Assembly (NCBI RefSeq): GCF_015350975.1
Contig: NZ_JADKRX010000001.1
Location: 558,001-622,000, forward strand
DNA: 64,000 nt
Origin: Curtobacterium sp. VKM Ac-1395
Lineage (GTDB): Bacteria > Actinomycetota > Actinomycetes > Actinomycetales > Microbacteriaceae
Direction: 5' to 3'
Part shown: in pieces, positions 45,123-54,029 of the stretch
Layout: every line of letters begins with the position of its first letter
Position numbering within the stretch: the stretch's first letter is position 1
Translations under genes and position numbers: made by a program
Notes under the pieces: model-generated
Databases searched by the model: none
What the model saw: the letters and a program-made list of their open reading frames with translations, nothing else
Told to the model about the DNA's origin: nothing

Positions 45123-46249
45123 CGACCACCACCATCCGGGTCGACCACCGTGCCGAACCCTCACAATTGATCAGCGATGGGATCCTCGCCTTCCTGCCGC
45201 AGCTCCGCGACGTCGAGGTCTGGTTGCAGGTGCACTGGCTCTTCGGTCCGCACATCCTCGTCAACATCAGCGGCGGCCAGTCAGCGGTGGACGAAGCGCG
45301 GGCCCGCTTGGTCGCGCACGTGTCGGCGTGGTTGGCCGAGACGCCGTCCAGCGTGGACTTCGATGAGGCGGCATACGTCGAACGCTCCCGGGACCTCGGA
45401 CGCCTCGAGCTTGTTCCGGGGCCGCATGCGCCGCTCCGACCGGATAACCACGTCGAAGTCGTGGACCGGCGGCTCGACACCTTCATCCGTGACGAAGCGT
45501 TGTTCGAGGCGAAGGGGAGGGTCCTGGCGCGTGCGATGCGCGACCCGCGCTTCGTGCACATGACGAAGCGGCCCGCCGAACAGAACGCTGACTCGGTCTA
45601 CACGTCGATGTGCATCCTCGCGACGTCGTACCCGAAGTGGGGTCTCGTCTCCGGGTACCAGGCCTTCCTGTCGCACTGGAAGGAGCAGCTTCACTGGTCG
45701 GACCCGTCCGGCCGTGCTGAGTCGGTCTTGCGCGCGTCGTTCCAGCGACAGCAGGAGGACCTCGTGCGACGCCTGCAGCAGGTCTACAGCGGCGTGTCAC
45801 CGACCGGCGGGGACAGCGCGTTCTGGGCGGAGTGGCAAGCAGCCGCGAGCGAGGAAGCGCATCGACTGGCCGCCCGCGAGCAGGTCCTCCCGTACCCGCT
45901 GCCGGAACGGCACGACCGCGCAGTGTCGATTGACGACGACACAGGGCGCCGCTGGTCCGGTTCGGACGAGCGCACCTACAGCGATTTCCACGCGCAGTTC
46001 CGACGACTCGACTTCACGAAGCTCGGCAACGGCACGGACTTCGCCGCGTACCGCTACCTGATCAACTGCTTCTTCGACCTCTTGCCGCTCATGGGCGTGA
46101 CGCCGGCGCAGCGGTACACGCTCGCCTTCTACCTGACGGAGGCGGCGCAGATCGTGGTCGGTGAGACGTGGCAGGGAACGATCGATCGGGCCATCGACAG
46201 GCAAGAACGCCTGGCGGATGCGGCGCCGACGTTGCCGTGGAAGGGCTGA
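45119..46249 (+). CDS. Probable thiopeptide pyridine synthase
   Basis: A 376-aa protein distantly resembling the elimination fold. VWLQVHWLFGPHILVNI near residue 35 corresponds to the WxFxxGPHxxL strand of TbtD/TclM/LazC enzymes, and the C-terminal YRYLINCFFDLLPLMGVTPAQRYTLAFYLTEAAQIV is their helical end. These proteins join two dehydroalanines by a formal aza-[4+2] addition, closing the macrocycle and expelling the leader. Position right after the LanB half matches the laz order. An alternative is a stand-alone elimination protein, but that domain is present at 50778. Confidence 0.72.
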   Translation: MTTTTIRVDHRAEPSQLISDGILAFLPQLRDVEVWLQVHWLFGPHILVNISGGQSAVDEARARLVAHVSAWLAETPSSVDFDEAAYVERSRDLGRLELVPGPHAPLRPDNHVEVVDRRLDTFIRDEALFEAKGRVLARAMRDPRFVHMTKRPAEQNADSVYTSMCILATSYPKWGLVSGYQAFLSHWKEQLHWSDPSGRAESVLRASFQRQQEDLVRRLQQVYSGVSPTGGDSAFWAEWQAAASEEAHRLAAREQVLPYPLPERHDRAVSIDDDTGRRWSGSDERTYSDFHAQFRRLDFTKLGNGTDFAAYRYLINCFFDLLPLMGVTPAQRYTLAFYLTEAAQIVVGETWQGTIDRAIDRQERLADAAPTLPWKG

Positions 46250-46253
46250 CGAC

Positions 46254-47840
46254 ATGGACGGGCAACTCGGATCGGTGGCCACGACCAGTGTTCGGCTCCG
46301 TGCCACGGTGTCGAGCCGTGACATGGAGGGGCGCGGCGTGGCGATCAGCGCCGGCGGATCGGCGGTGGTCATCAACGGCCTGCACGGTGTGACGCTGTGG
46401 CATGCCGTCGAACCACACCTGCGGCGCGGTGTCGCTCCCGCTGACTTCGTGGCGACGCTCCCCTCCAGTGCGCGGTCGACGATGCGTTCGCTGATGGACG
46501 AGCTCGAGCACCACGGGCTCCTGGTGCGGCACGAGGCCGAGGACGACGCCGCTGCGGCGCACCCGGCGATCGACTTCTTCCAACGCGTCTCACACGCACC
46601 GTTGGCCGCCGCACGCCGGGCCGCGTCGACGTCACTCACGATCACCGGCGCGACGGACGACCTCGCGAACGCGCTCGCCGCGCAGCTCGCGCTCTGCGGC
46701 TTCGCGGGCGTCGAGTTCGAGGGCACCGACGACCGACTCGGGCGTCTCCCGGTCGTGATCCGCGGGGCGGACGATCATGGCCGGCGCACGCTCGTCCTGA
46801 TCGGCGCACGCGCAGGATACTGTGCCGTCGGACCGATCGACGGGCTCGTCGACGACACCGCAGGAGCTGACTTCCAACGCTGGGCGGCTGAGGCGCCGTC
46901 CTCGATCGGTCCGAACTGGGCGGCGTTGGTCGCCGGTCAGGCAGCACTCGCCGCGCTGCGGGCCATGGACACCACGTCTGGCGCTTCGACGGGGAACACG
47001 TACGTCACCTCGACGGCAGAGCTCATTGCCGAAGCTCGGCCGTTCACCGCGTTCGCCGACCGTGTGGAACCCGAGGCGCTCCGTGTCGCCGACCTCGACG
47101 TCGCTTCCGGAACGGGTACGTCCGTGCCCGACACGCTGGCGTCCATGGAAGCGTTGTGGGACCCGGTGTTCGGCGTCGTCTCCGGTGCCGTTCCGGCCGA
47201 GCTGCCGCAACAGCCCGTGGGTCTCGCCGTCTCCGGGGACGCAAGTGTGATCGGCATCGGTACGTCGACTGCGGAGGCGCGGCTCGACGCCGTCGCCGAG
47301 GAGCTCGGGAGCGCGTGGCGTTCCCGTACGCTGCCGAGTGATCCGCTCGGCCACCTTGGTGTCGGGCCGACGACGACCGACGCTGCTGCGACGGCTCTCG
47401 TCGCACTGCTCGAAGCGGACTCGGATGCCCAGCGGGGCATCGACACGACGTCCCGTGGCGCCGTGATCACGAGCACCGCCCGCTGGCTCGCATCGGCGGC
47501 GGTCTTGATCCTCGGCCGCGAAGTTTCGGTCGAGTCGACCTGGCTCGCCGGAAGGTGGTCGGGGATCGTTCGCGTGGTCGCGGACCTCGGCGACGGTGCT
47601 CGGGGCGTTGCGTACGGACTACGCGAGGAGCGTGCCGCCGAAGGGGCGCTGCTCCGAGCCGTCGGGCGGGCGCAGTGCGGTGACACCGCGCGGACGTCGC
47701 CGATCGGTGCCCTCTGGTCGGGCAACCGCGAGTTGCTCAGGTGGCCCGGGCTCGAGGGCGCTGTGCGGTTCTCGCGTCTGCACGCCGGCGGCTGGGACGA
47801 GCTCGGCGCGCTGGCCGTGACGGCGGAGGCTGTCTCGTGA
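46254..47840 (+). CDS. RRE-containing E1-like leader-binding protein
   Basis: A 528-aa protein of the ocin-ThiF-like group. Residues of about 25-100 fold as a RiPP recognition element winged helix (AVVINGLHGVTLWHAVEPHL, STMRSLMDELEHHGLLVRHE). The remainder is a degenerate ThiF/E1-type Rossmann protein without ATP-site or zinc cysteines. It should bind the A1/A2 leader and present the core to the YcaO enzyme, as TbtF or LazD do. Four bp after the pyridine synthase; overlaps the YcaO gene by 4 bp. Confidence 0.78.
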   Translation: MDGQLGSVATTSVRLRATVSSRDMEGRGVAISAGGSAVVINGLHGVTLWHAVEPHLRRGVAPADFVATLPSSARSTMRSLMDELEHHGLLVRHEAEDDAAAAHPAIDFFQRVSHAPLAAARRAASTSLTITGATDDLANALAAQLALCGFAGVEFEGTDDRLGRLPVVIRGADDHGRRTLVLIGARAGYCAVGPIDGLVDDTAGADFQRWAAEAPSSIGPNWAALVAGQAALAALRAMDTTSGASTGNTYVTSTAELIAEARPFTAFADRVEPEALRVADLDVASGTGTSVPDTLASMEALWDPVFGVVSGAVPAELPQQPVGLAVSGDASVIGIGTSTAEARLDAVAEELGSAWRSRTLPSDPLGHLGVGPTTTDAAATALVALLEADSDAQRGIDTTSRGAVITSTARWLASAAVLILGREVSVESTWLAGRWSGIVRVVADLGDGARGVAYGLREERAAEGALLRAVGRAQCGDTARTSPIGALWSGNRELLRWPGLEGAVRFSRLHAGGWDELGALAVTAEAVS

Positions 47841-49546
47841 GCGGGGTAGCGGTGGCCGAGCCCGTCGGCAAACCCGTCCGACGGTTCGCTGACCTGCTGA
47901 TCATCGGCCCGGACCCCGCACCGGACGAGGCAGGGTGCGGCGAATGCGCCGAACGCTGGGCTCTCGACGTGCGTCCGCAGGCCGTGCCGACATCCGGGGC
48001 GCGGTCCGCGGGACTGCTCGAGCAGCTGATTGCTCGTCTGGTTCGCCTGCCGTTGCCGTCCGGCCACGTCATGGTCCTCGACACGTCGAACGGCTCGTCG
48101 TCGTTGCACAAGATCACGCCGCACAGCGCGTGCTCCCGGTGCGCGCCCCTCATTCGAGCATCGGCACCGTCGCGGTGGGACCTCCGTTCGCCGCAGCCGC
48201 CCCTCGCCGGAAGCGTCCGGACGCGGGCGCTGGACGGACAGCACCTGCGAGACGAACTCGTCGACTGGCGGTTCGGGCCGATCGCGCACGTGTACCGAGA
48301 CGAGGAATCGCCGTTCCCGCTCGTGACCGCAGAGACCATCGCACCCGGGTTCGCCCACCGCGAGGGCGGCTACGGGCGGGCCAGCAGCTTCGCGAAGAGC
48401 GAGGTGCCCGCGTTGCTCGAGGGCGTGGAGCGAGTGCTCGGCGGGCATCGACAGCCGTCTGCTCGAACCGTGCGGGCCTCCTGGGAATCGCTCGGGGACC
48501 GGGCGCTGGACCCACGGTCGCTGGCGGAGCACACGCCGGAGACGTACGAGCGGGCGGACTCCCCGTTCCGGCGGTTCGACCCGACCGAGGAGATGGACTG
48601 GGTCGAGGGCTGGTGGCTTTCGTACGACCGACCGGTCCTCGTGCCGGCGCAGCTCGTCTACTGGCACGAGAACGCTGGGGCCGATGCGCTGCTGTACGAA
48701 TCGTCGAACGGCTGTGCCGTCGGTGGTTCGGTCGAGGAAGCAGCCCTGCACGGGTACTTCGAGATCGTGGAACGCGACGCCTTCCTCCTGACCTGGTACG
48801 GGCGCTTGCGTCTCCGGGAGATCGACATCAGCGCGGAGTCCGCGTTCGCGGACACCCTGCTCCGCCTCGCACGCGACGGGCTTCGGCTCCGGGTCCTCGA
48901 CGCGACGAGCGACCTCGGGATCCCGGTGGCGATCGCCATCGTCACGGCACCGGACGAGCTCGTCCGCTCCGGGTGTGCTCCGGCGTTCTCGCTGGCTGCG
49001 GGAGCGCATCCGTCGGGCAACCGAGCGATAGCTGCGGCGATCGAGGAGTGCGTGACCAACGCGCTCATGTACCCGAAGTGGGTCACGATGCGCGAGTCCG
49101 TCCGTGTGGACCACTACCGACCGATGCTCCACGACCACGAGCTCGTGCACGTTCTCGAGGACCACACCGGCATGCACGGGCTCTCGGAGGCACGCGGACT
49201 CTGGGGCTTCCTCGATGATCCGTGTGGTCGGGTGTCACTCGACGAGTTCCTCGCGCGCGGGCGGCCCGCTCCTGAGGACGTCGTTGCCGAGTTGCGGCAC
49301 CACGTCGACGTGGCAGCCTGCGTCGGCGTGACAGTCCTCGCGGTCGACCAGAGCGCCCCGCACCTCCGAGACATGGGAGTGTTCGCCGTGAAGGTGATGG
49401 CTCCGGGGACCATGCCCATGACCTTCGGGCACCTGAACCGTCGTGTCGACAACGTGCCTCGGCTGGCGCGAGCAGCGTCCGTCATCCACGGAGCGGTCCC
49501 GGCAGGAACCTGGGGGGAAACTCCGCCCCCTCACCCGTTCCCGTGA
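47837..49546 (+). CDS. YcaO cyclodehydratase (azoline-forming)
   Basis: A 569-aa enzyme. The N-terminal part holds a four-cysteine zinc site (Cys34, Cys37 in CGEC; Cys99, Cys102 in CSRC) from an E1-like partner; the YcaO domain follows with the ATP-binding SSNGCAVGGSVEEAALHGYFEIVERDAF. The C-terminus is TPPPHPFP, a proline-rich PxPxP-like end that is required for azoline formation in this family. It cyclises Cys (possibly Ser/Thr) of the core to thiazolines using ATP. Start GTG overlaps the upstream stop; its own stop overlaps the next GTG. Confidence 0.92.
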   Translation: MSGVAVAEPVGKPVRRFADLLIIGPDPAPDEAGCGECAERWALDVRPQAVPTSGARSAGLLEQLIARLVRLPLPSGHVMVLDTSNGSSSLHKITPHSACSRCAPLIRASAPSRWDLRSPQPPLAGSVRTRALDGQHLRDELVDWRFGPIAHVYRDEESPFPLVTAETIAPGFAHREGGYGRASSFAKSEVPALLEGVERVLGGHRQPSARTVRASWESLGDRALDPRSLAEHTPETYERADSPFRRFDPTEEMDWVEGWWLSYDRPVLVPAQLVYWHENAGADALLYESSNGCAVGGSVEEAALHGYFEIVERDAFLLTWYGRLRLREIDISAESAFADTLLRLARDGLRLRVLDATSDLGIPVAIAIVTAPDELVRSGCAPAFSLAAGAHPSGNRAIAAAIEECVTNALMYPKWVTMRESVRVDHYRPMLHDHELVHVLEDHTGMHGLSEARGLWGFLDDPCGRVSLDEFLARGRPAPEDVVAELRHHVDVAACVGVTVLAVDQSAPHLRDMGVFAVKVMAPGTMPMTFGHLNRRVDNVPRLARAASVIHGAVPAGTWGETPPPHPFP

Positions 49547-50781
49547 ACCGGCTGGCATGGGAGAGCGCCGGCCAGGCGCTCTGGGACGCGGGGCCTGGTC
49601 GCGACGTGGGGACGGTGCGGACGCTCTTCGAGACCGATCGACACGTCGCCGGCCTGTTGGCCGAGGACGGATTCGACGAAACGCTCGCGGGTGCGGTGCA
49701 ATGGCTCCAGCGCAGTACCGAGTCGTCGCACGAGCCCGGTGCCGACTGGCGGACATCCGTCCTGGCGGCCGTCTGGGAGGCGCACAGGATCCGGCGCGTC
49801 GCGCCGGATGACCGGTACGTCGCCCACCGCGCCTACCCCGCGCCGCGAGGGATCTTCGCCGCGGACGCGGTCCTCGAGGTGGAGGGCCCCATCGGCGCCC
49901 GTCAGGTCCGGTTCGGTCCGCTCGGCGCCGGTCAGCCGTCGCCGCCCGGGTGTCCGTGGGTGTCGGCGCACCTCGGGTTCGACGTGTACCCGGCGCGCTA
50001 CCCCACCCCGTACGGAGGGCTCCGGACGACCCTCGCCGACCTCGAGTCGGGGCACCTCGCAGCGACGGTCGCTCTCTGCGCGCGCCGCGCTGGCATCACC
50101 ACTGCGCTTCAACGCTGCACCGGCAGCGACGCGCACGCTTCGTTCCGACTCCGTTTCCTCCCCGAGGGACCGTCGGACCCGTTGCTCGACAAGTGTGTCG
50201 ACACGGCGGCGGCGGGCTCGGCGAGCGACTTGCGAACGTGGCTTGACCGGCGGTCGAGCGGCCGATCGAGTGAGAACCTCGTCACCAGCGGTCCCGTCAC
50301 GGACGAGCAGGCCGAGGCGGTGCACCGAGCGCTGCAGGCCGGACTCGAGCTCGTGGGCGAGCACGTACCGGACGGTGGGATCCGACTCCTGGCCCACGGC
50401 GCCGAACCCGGGGGCCTCGACACCGTGCGGGTCGTCGACCTGGGGGCCTCGGACAGCGGACGCACCCTTCGCAGTCGTCCCCGCATGACGTCGTCCCGCG
50501 GGATCACATTCGTGGTCGAACCGCGGCTCCTCGCGGGGCTGCACGGCTCGGAGACGCACCGTGTCGTCCCGTTTCTGCTGGGGTGGATCGCGCAGTGGGG
50601 GTGTCTGGCGGCGGCGGGGATCGGCATCGCATCGCGTCCGGCCCGGAACCACGACGAGGTCGAGTGGGCGGATGCACTCGGCGCCGATCCGAACGCGGTG
50701 ATCGGGTACCAGTTGTGGCTCCGGACAGTGCCGATCGAGGCCCAGGACGTTCCGTGGTCGACGAGAGGGATCAGGCTGTGA
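49543..50781 (+). CDS. Degenerate nitroreductase-fold (SagB-like) protein
   Basis: A 412-aa protein whose layout follows SagB/McbC dehydrogenases: YPTPYGGLRTTLADLESGHLAATVAL and the C-terminal block FLLGWIAQWGCLAAAGIGIASRPAR, followed by a last strand. At the place of the essential Lys-Tyr pair of azoline dehydrogenases it has Thr-His (SETHRVV). It is therefore probably a non-catalytic partner or has another redox role. No such gene is known to me in the lactazole cluster. Coupled on both sides by 4-bp overlaps. Confidence 0.6.
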   Translation: MNRLAWESAGQALWDAGPGRDVGTVRTLFETDRHVAGLLAEDGFDETLAGAVQWLQRSTESSHEPGADWRTSVLAAVWEAHRIRRVAPDDRYVAHRAYPAPRGIFAADAVLEVEGPIGARQVRFGPLGAGQPSPPGCPWVSAHLGFDVYPARYPTPYGGLRTTLADLESGHLAATVALCARRAGITTALQRCTGSDAHASFRLRFLPEGPSDPLLDKCVDTAAAGSASDLRTWLDRRSSGRSSENLVTSGPVTDEQAEAVHRALQAGLELVGEHVPDGGIRLLAHGAEPGGLDTVRVVDLGASDSGRTLRSRPRMTSSRGITFVVEPRLLAGLHGSETHRVVPFLLGWIAQWGCLAAAGIGIASRPARNHDEVEWADALGADPNAVIGYQLWLRTVPIEAQDVPWSTRGIRL

Positions 50782-52487
50782 ACACGGCGTGGCGCACTGC
50801 GCACATCTACCTGCACAACTCGACGGCGACCCTGTCGGAGTTCATCGCCGACACCGTCGTCCCGTCGGTTCGCGGAATCGCGCCCACGGACTGGCACTTC
50901 GTCCGGTACTGGTGGGGAGGACCCCACCTGCGTGTCAGGATGCGCGGGGTCGGGGCGGCCGCCCACGCAGAATGGGTTTGCGGCATGCGCGCCGCCCTGC
51001 CGCCCGCTGAGCTGCACCTCGACGAAGCCTCTTTCAGTACCGAGTTCACGAGCACCTCGCCGGTCGGGTGGCAGGAGCACGGCCAGATCGTGATCGACGT
51101 GCCCTACGAAGCCGAACTCGCGCGGTACGGCGGGGCGGCGGCGATGGCGTCGTCGGAGCGAGCGTTCACGCAGGCGAGCCAGATTGCGGGAGCGCTGCTC
51201 GGTGCCCGCCCGCGCAGCCCCGAGCTGCGACTGATCGCGAGTGACACGATGACGCTCGCGATGCATGCGCTCGGGCTGGACGGTCATGGCGGTGCCCGCT
51301 CAGCGCACCGGTACTTCGGTTCGTGGGACTTCGTGGGGGAACAGCAGACCAGCGGCCCCGAAGCCCGGCGCGCAGCCGAGGCGACCTTCGAGGTCGATCC
51401 GGATCGGTGGCTGCAGCGGAAGGACGCCGTCATCCGATCGGCCGGAGACGGGTCCGACACCTGGAGAGCGTCCCTGTTCCAGCTCTTCTCCAGCCTCGTC
51501 ACCGACCTGGAGGCGCTTCGTGCTCGTGGCGACGAACTGGAGAACAGCGTGGCCGGCGTGCTCTGGAGCCAGGTCCACATGTTCTGCAACCGACTCGGGG
51601 TACCCGTCTCCGATGAACGCGTCGCCGCATGGCTCACTGCATCGCAGTGGCGGGGACCGGTTGACCGTCGGTACTTCAACGACGACTCCGCCGCGCCCGA
51701 CAGGCAATACCTCCGAGCAAGCGGTTACCGCCGGGCACGGATGGGCTCGGACCAGATGCCACGCTTCGACGTCCGCGTCACCGCGCCGGACCTCGTCCGA
51801 CACCAGGTCACCCCGCTGCCGGAGTCGCAGGGCGGCCCCACGCTCGGAGCGGCCCTCACGCGCAGACGGAGCACCTACGGGTCGTACGGCACGACGCTGG
51901 CGGCGTCGGTCCTCGGCGGTCTCCTGCGATCCGCGATCGGCGAGGTGCCGACCGGACCGGCGGTGCCCGTACGACCGCAGACAGCACGGCGGGCGTACCC
52001 GAGCCCGAGCGCGGCGTACGCCGTCGACGCGTTCGTGATCGTCCGCGACGTCGAGGGTGTCGAGGCGGGCTGTTACCGGTACGACGCCGCGCGACACGCT
52101 CTCGAACGATGGACGGACGTGCCCACCGACGACGAACTCGCGCGGTGGTCGCCCTCGTTCAGCGACACCGCAGGTACACCGCTCGCGGTCGAGCACGAGA
52201 CCGTCCCGGTGATCTTCGCCTTGGCGCCGAGGCTCGACGACCTGCGTGTGAAGTACGGGCAGCGGGCGCTGCGGCTGACCCTGCTCGAAGCGGGACACAT
52301 GAGCCAGAACCTCATCCTGGTGTCCACCGCGCTCGACATGCCGAGCGTGCCGTTGTCCGCGTACGACGACGACGCCGTCAACGAGTGCCTACACCTCGAT
52401 GGTGTCGGATCGTTCACCGCCGCGATCATCCCGATCGGGGCGCCGAGGAAGACCACAGCGATCGGAGGGGACGCCGCCCATGAATGA
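50778..52487 (+). CDS. Glutamate-elimination / azoline-dehydrogenase fusion
   Basis: A 569-aa two-domain enzyme. Residues 1 to about 300 are the SpaB_C-type elimination domain (RTAHIYLHNS at the start, WHFVRYWWGGPHLRVRM), which removes glutamate from glutamylated Ser/Thr to leave Dha/Dhb. From about 345 a nitroreductase-fold FMN dehydrogenase follows, with YPSPSAAYAVDAFV and the catalytic Lys492-Tyr493 in VKYGQRALRL. It oxidises azolines to thiazoles. The same fusion is LazF of lactazole. It completes dehydration with the enzyme at 42609. Confidence 0.88.
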   Translation: MNTAWRTAHIYLHNSTATLSEFIADTVVPSVRGIAPTDWHFVRYWWGGPHLRVRMRGVGAAAHAEWVCGMRAALPPAELHLDEASFSTEFTSTSPVGWQEHGQIVIDVPYEAELARYGGAAAMASSERAFTQASQIAGALLGARPRSPELRLIASDTMTLAMHALGLDGHGGARSAHRYFGSWDFVGEQQTSGPEARRAAEATFEVDPDRWLQRKDAVIRSAGDGSDTWRASLFQLFSSLVTDLEALRARGDELENSVAGVLWSQVHMFCNRLGVPVSDERVAAWLTASQWRGPVDRRYFNDDSAAPDRQYLRASGYRRARMGSDQMPRFDVRVTAPDLVRHQVTPLPESQGGPTLGAALTRRRSTYGSYGTTLAASVLGGLLRSAIGEVPTGPAVPVRPQTARRAYPSPSAAYAVDAFVIVRDVEGVEAGCYRYDAARHALERWTDVPTDDELARWSPSFSDTAGTPLAVEHETVPVIFALAPRLDDLRVKYGQRALRLTLLEAGHMSQNLILVSTALDMPSVPLSAYDDDAVNECLHLDGVGSFTAAIIPIGAPRKTTAIGGDAAHE

Positions 52488-52659
52488 CGACGAGAAGAAC
52501 CTGCGGTGCGCGAGCACCGAAATCTCGTCGGCGGGCTTCGCCGTGGCGAGTCTGGCGCTCGGGATGATCCTGGGGTGCCCGGGCATCGGCGCCGTGCGGG
52601 GAACAGCGGTCGGGTTGTTCGGGCGGCCCCGGGCGCTCACCTCCTGGACCTACTCGTGA
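52480..52659 (+). CDS. Small hydrophobic protein of the RiPP cluster
   Basis: A 59-aa protein overlapping the preceding stop by 8 bp and the M20 gene by 4 bp (GTGA), so clearly in the operon. It has an acidic N-terminus, a hydrophobic stretch at residues 18-40 (AGFAVASLALGMILGCPGIG) and a basic end. Two cysteines but no Ser/Cys-rich core, so not a third precursor of the A1/A2 kind. A small immunity or exporter-associated membrane protein is a guess; no family recognised. Confidence 0.55.
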   Translation: MNDDEKNLRCASTEISSAGFAVASLALGMILGCPGIGAVRGTAVGLFGRPRALTSWTYS

Positions 52660-53897
52660 AGCTCGTCCCACGCGGATTGGCCGTCGCACGCGAGGCCTTC
52701 GCCCGACTGCACGCGTGGCCTGAACCAGCAGGGAACGAGGTGGTGTCGAGCGCCGTCGTCGCTCATCTCTGTCGCGACATCGGAGCGATGGTGACGACCG
52801 GGGTCGGCGGCCACGGAGTGGTCGCCCGTATCGGGACCGGGAAGCCAGTCGTCGCCCTGCGTGCGGAACTCGACGCGCTGGCGACGAGCGACGGTGCCGA
52901 GCACCTGTGCGGGCACGACATGCACTCGGCAGCGGTCGTCGGAGCTCTCGCCGCACTGCAAGCAGGGGAGGCACCGCGAACGGGTACGGTGCTCGCGATC
53001 TTCCAACCGGCCGAGGAAACGGGGACAGGGGCGGCTGCCATGGTGGCTGCCGGGATCGACCAGCTCGTTCCTACGCCGGCGGTGCTGCTGGCGCAGCACT
53101 CGTCGCCGCTTCCACACGACGTGGTGGCGTTCAGGCCCGGTCCGATCACATCGTGGGACGAGACGGCGTCCATCGACCTGACTGCTCCCGGAGGGCATCC
53201 GGGGCTCATCGGTAGCGAGCGGCACGCGTTGACTGTCGCGTTCAGTCGACTCGTCCATGCCGTTGATCCGCGGATCGGCCAGGTGACCCGGGCGCGGCTC
53301 GGCGGGTCTGCGAACAACGCGCTCCCGAACAGTGCCACGGTGACGGTTGACCTCCGTGCGGCGGACGAACCGTCTCTCACCTCTCTTCGGCAGGCGCTCG
53401 GACGCCTGCTCGACGATGTCGTCGTCGAAGGTGTCGCGTACTCCACGGCGGCAACGCGGACCTTCGACGGGGCCAACAACGACCCGGATGCCGCTGCCCT
53501 GCTGTACCGCGCCTTCGTCGAACACGGACGCAGCGCCGTCCTGATGCCGGGGCCGTCGAGGACCTCAGACGACGTAGGGGTGCTCGCGAACGCGCTCGGA
53601 GCCCCGCTCTGCTACTGGTTCTGGGGTGTGTCCGGAAGCTCCCGGATGCCGCCGGAGGACCGAGCGGCGCTGGCGGCGGGTCGGGCGCCGGTCAGCGTGC
53701 CCGCCAACCACTCTCCGCTCTTCTCGGCATCTGACCTGTCGCTCGAGAGCGGACTGATGAACCTGCTGATCGCGCTGTCAGCATGGGACTCTCCACGGAC
53801 CATCCGCGGCGAGACGCAGACCGACGAGCCGGCCCGAACGCGCTCTTCGCCAGTCGAAACCACCGAAGGGAACGACTCTGACCGGATCCGTGCTTGA
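52656..53897 (+). CDS. M20 family amidohydrolase of the RiPP cluster
   Basis: A 413-aa M20D-type metallo-amidohydrolase. Metal ligands and catalytic Glu are visible: CGHDMHSA, FQPAEETGTGA, LAQHSSPLP and a late NHSPLF. The fold includes the dimerisation lid (GGHPGLIGSERHALTVAFSRLVHAVD). Starts at GTG 52656 overlapping the small gene; longer upstream frames lack coding character. Family members hydrolyse N-acyl amino acids or amides. In this cluster it may trim the leader, deacylate the product or detoxify it; none is proven. Confidence 0.85.
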   Translation: MKLVPRGLAVAREAFARLHAWPEPAGNEVVSSAVVAHLCRDIGAMVTTGVGGHGVVARIGTGKPVVALRAELDALATSDGAEHLCGHDMHSAAVVGALAALQAGEAPRTGTVLAIFQPAEETGTGAAAMVAAGIDQLVPTPAVLLAQHSSPLPHDVVAFRPGPITSWDETASIDLTAPGGHPGLIGSERHALTVAFSRLVHAVDPRIGQVTRARLGGSANNALPNSATVTVDLRAADEPSLTSLRQALGRLLDDVVVEGVAYSTAATRTFDGANNDPDAAALLYRAFVEHGRSAVLMPGPSRTSDDVGVLANALGAPLCYWFWGVSGSSRMPPEDRAALAAGRAPVSVPANHSPLFSASDLSLESGLMNLLIALSAWDSPRTIRGETQTDEPARTRSSPVETTEGNDSDRIRA

Positions 53898-54018
53898 GCT
53901 GCCAGGCCCCGACTTCGGCGAACTCGAGATCTTTTCGGTGCGCGAGGCCATCGCCGCGACGGAGGCTGGCGTGACGAGCGGCAGCAGCTCCTGCTGTTCA
54001 GCTGGTTCCTGCGGCTGA
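53878..54018 (+). CDS. Second thiopeptide precursor peptide A2 (CTG start)
   Basis: A 46-aa peptide aligning along its whole length with A1: leader blocks ELP, DF, LEI, SVREAIA and the junction TSGSSSC are shared; the core ends CCSAGSCG. Relative to A1 the core lacks an internal 11-residue segment. No ATG exists in frame. CTG at 53878 has GAAGGGA 6 bp upstream and matches the A1 Met in alignment (next residue Thr in both); the GTG at 53890 has no site and would lose four leader residues. Ser at core position 1 and 11 would give a Ser1-Ser11 pyridine. Overlaps the M20 gene by 20 bp. Confidence 0.8.
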   Translation: MTGSVLELPGPDFGELEIFSVREAIAATEAGVTSGSSSCCSAGSCG

Positions 54019-54029
54019 GCCGAGAAGAG

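Noticed and set aside
52480..52659. 59-aa frame as a third RiPP precursor
   Set aside because: It lacks the ELP...DF...SVREA leader blocks and has no Ser/Cys-rich C-terminal core.
40864..53897. Cluster as a class I lanthipeptide or goadsporin-type linear azole pathway
   Set aside because: No LanC cyclase is present, and a second stand-alone elimination-fold protein of pyridine-synthase type is present in addition to the fused elimination domain, which fits thiopeptides better.
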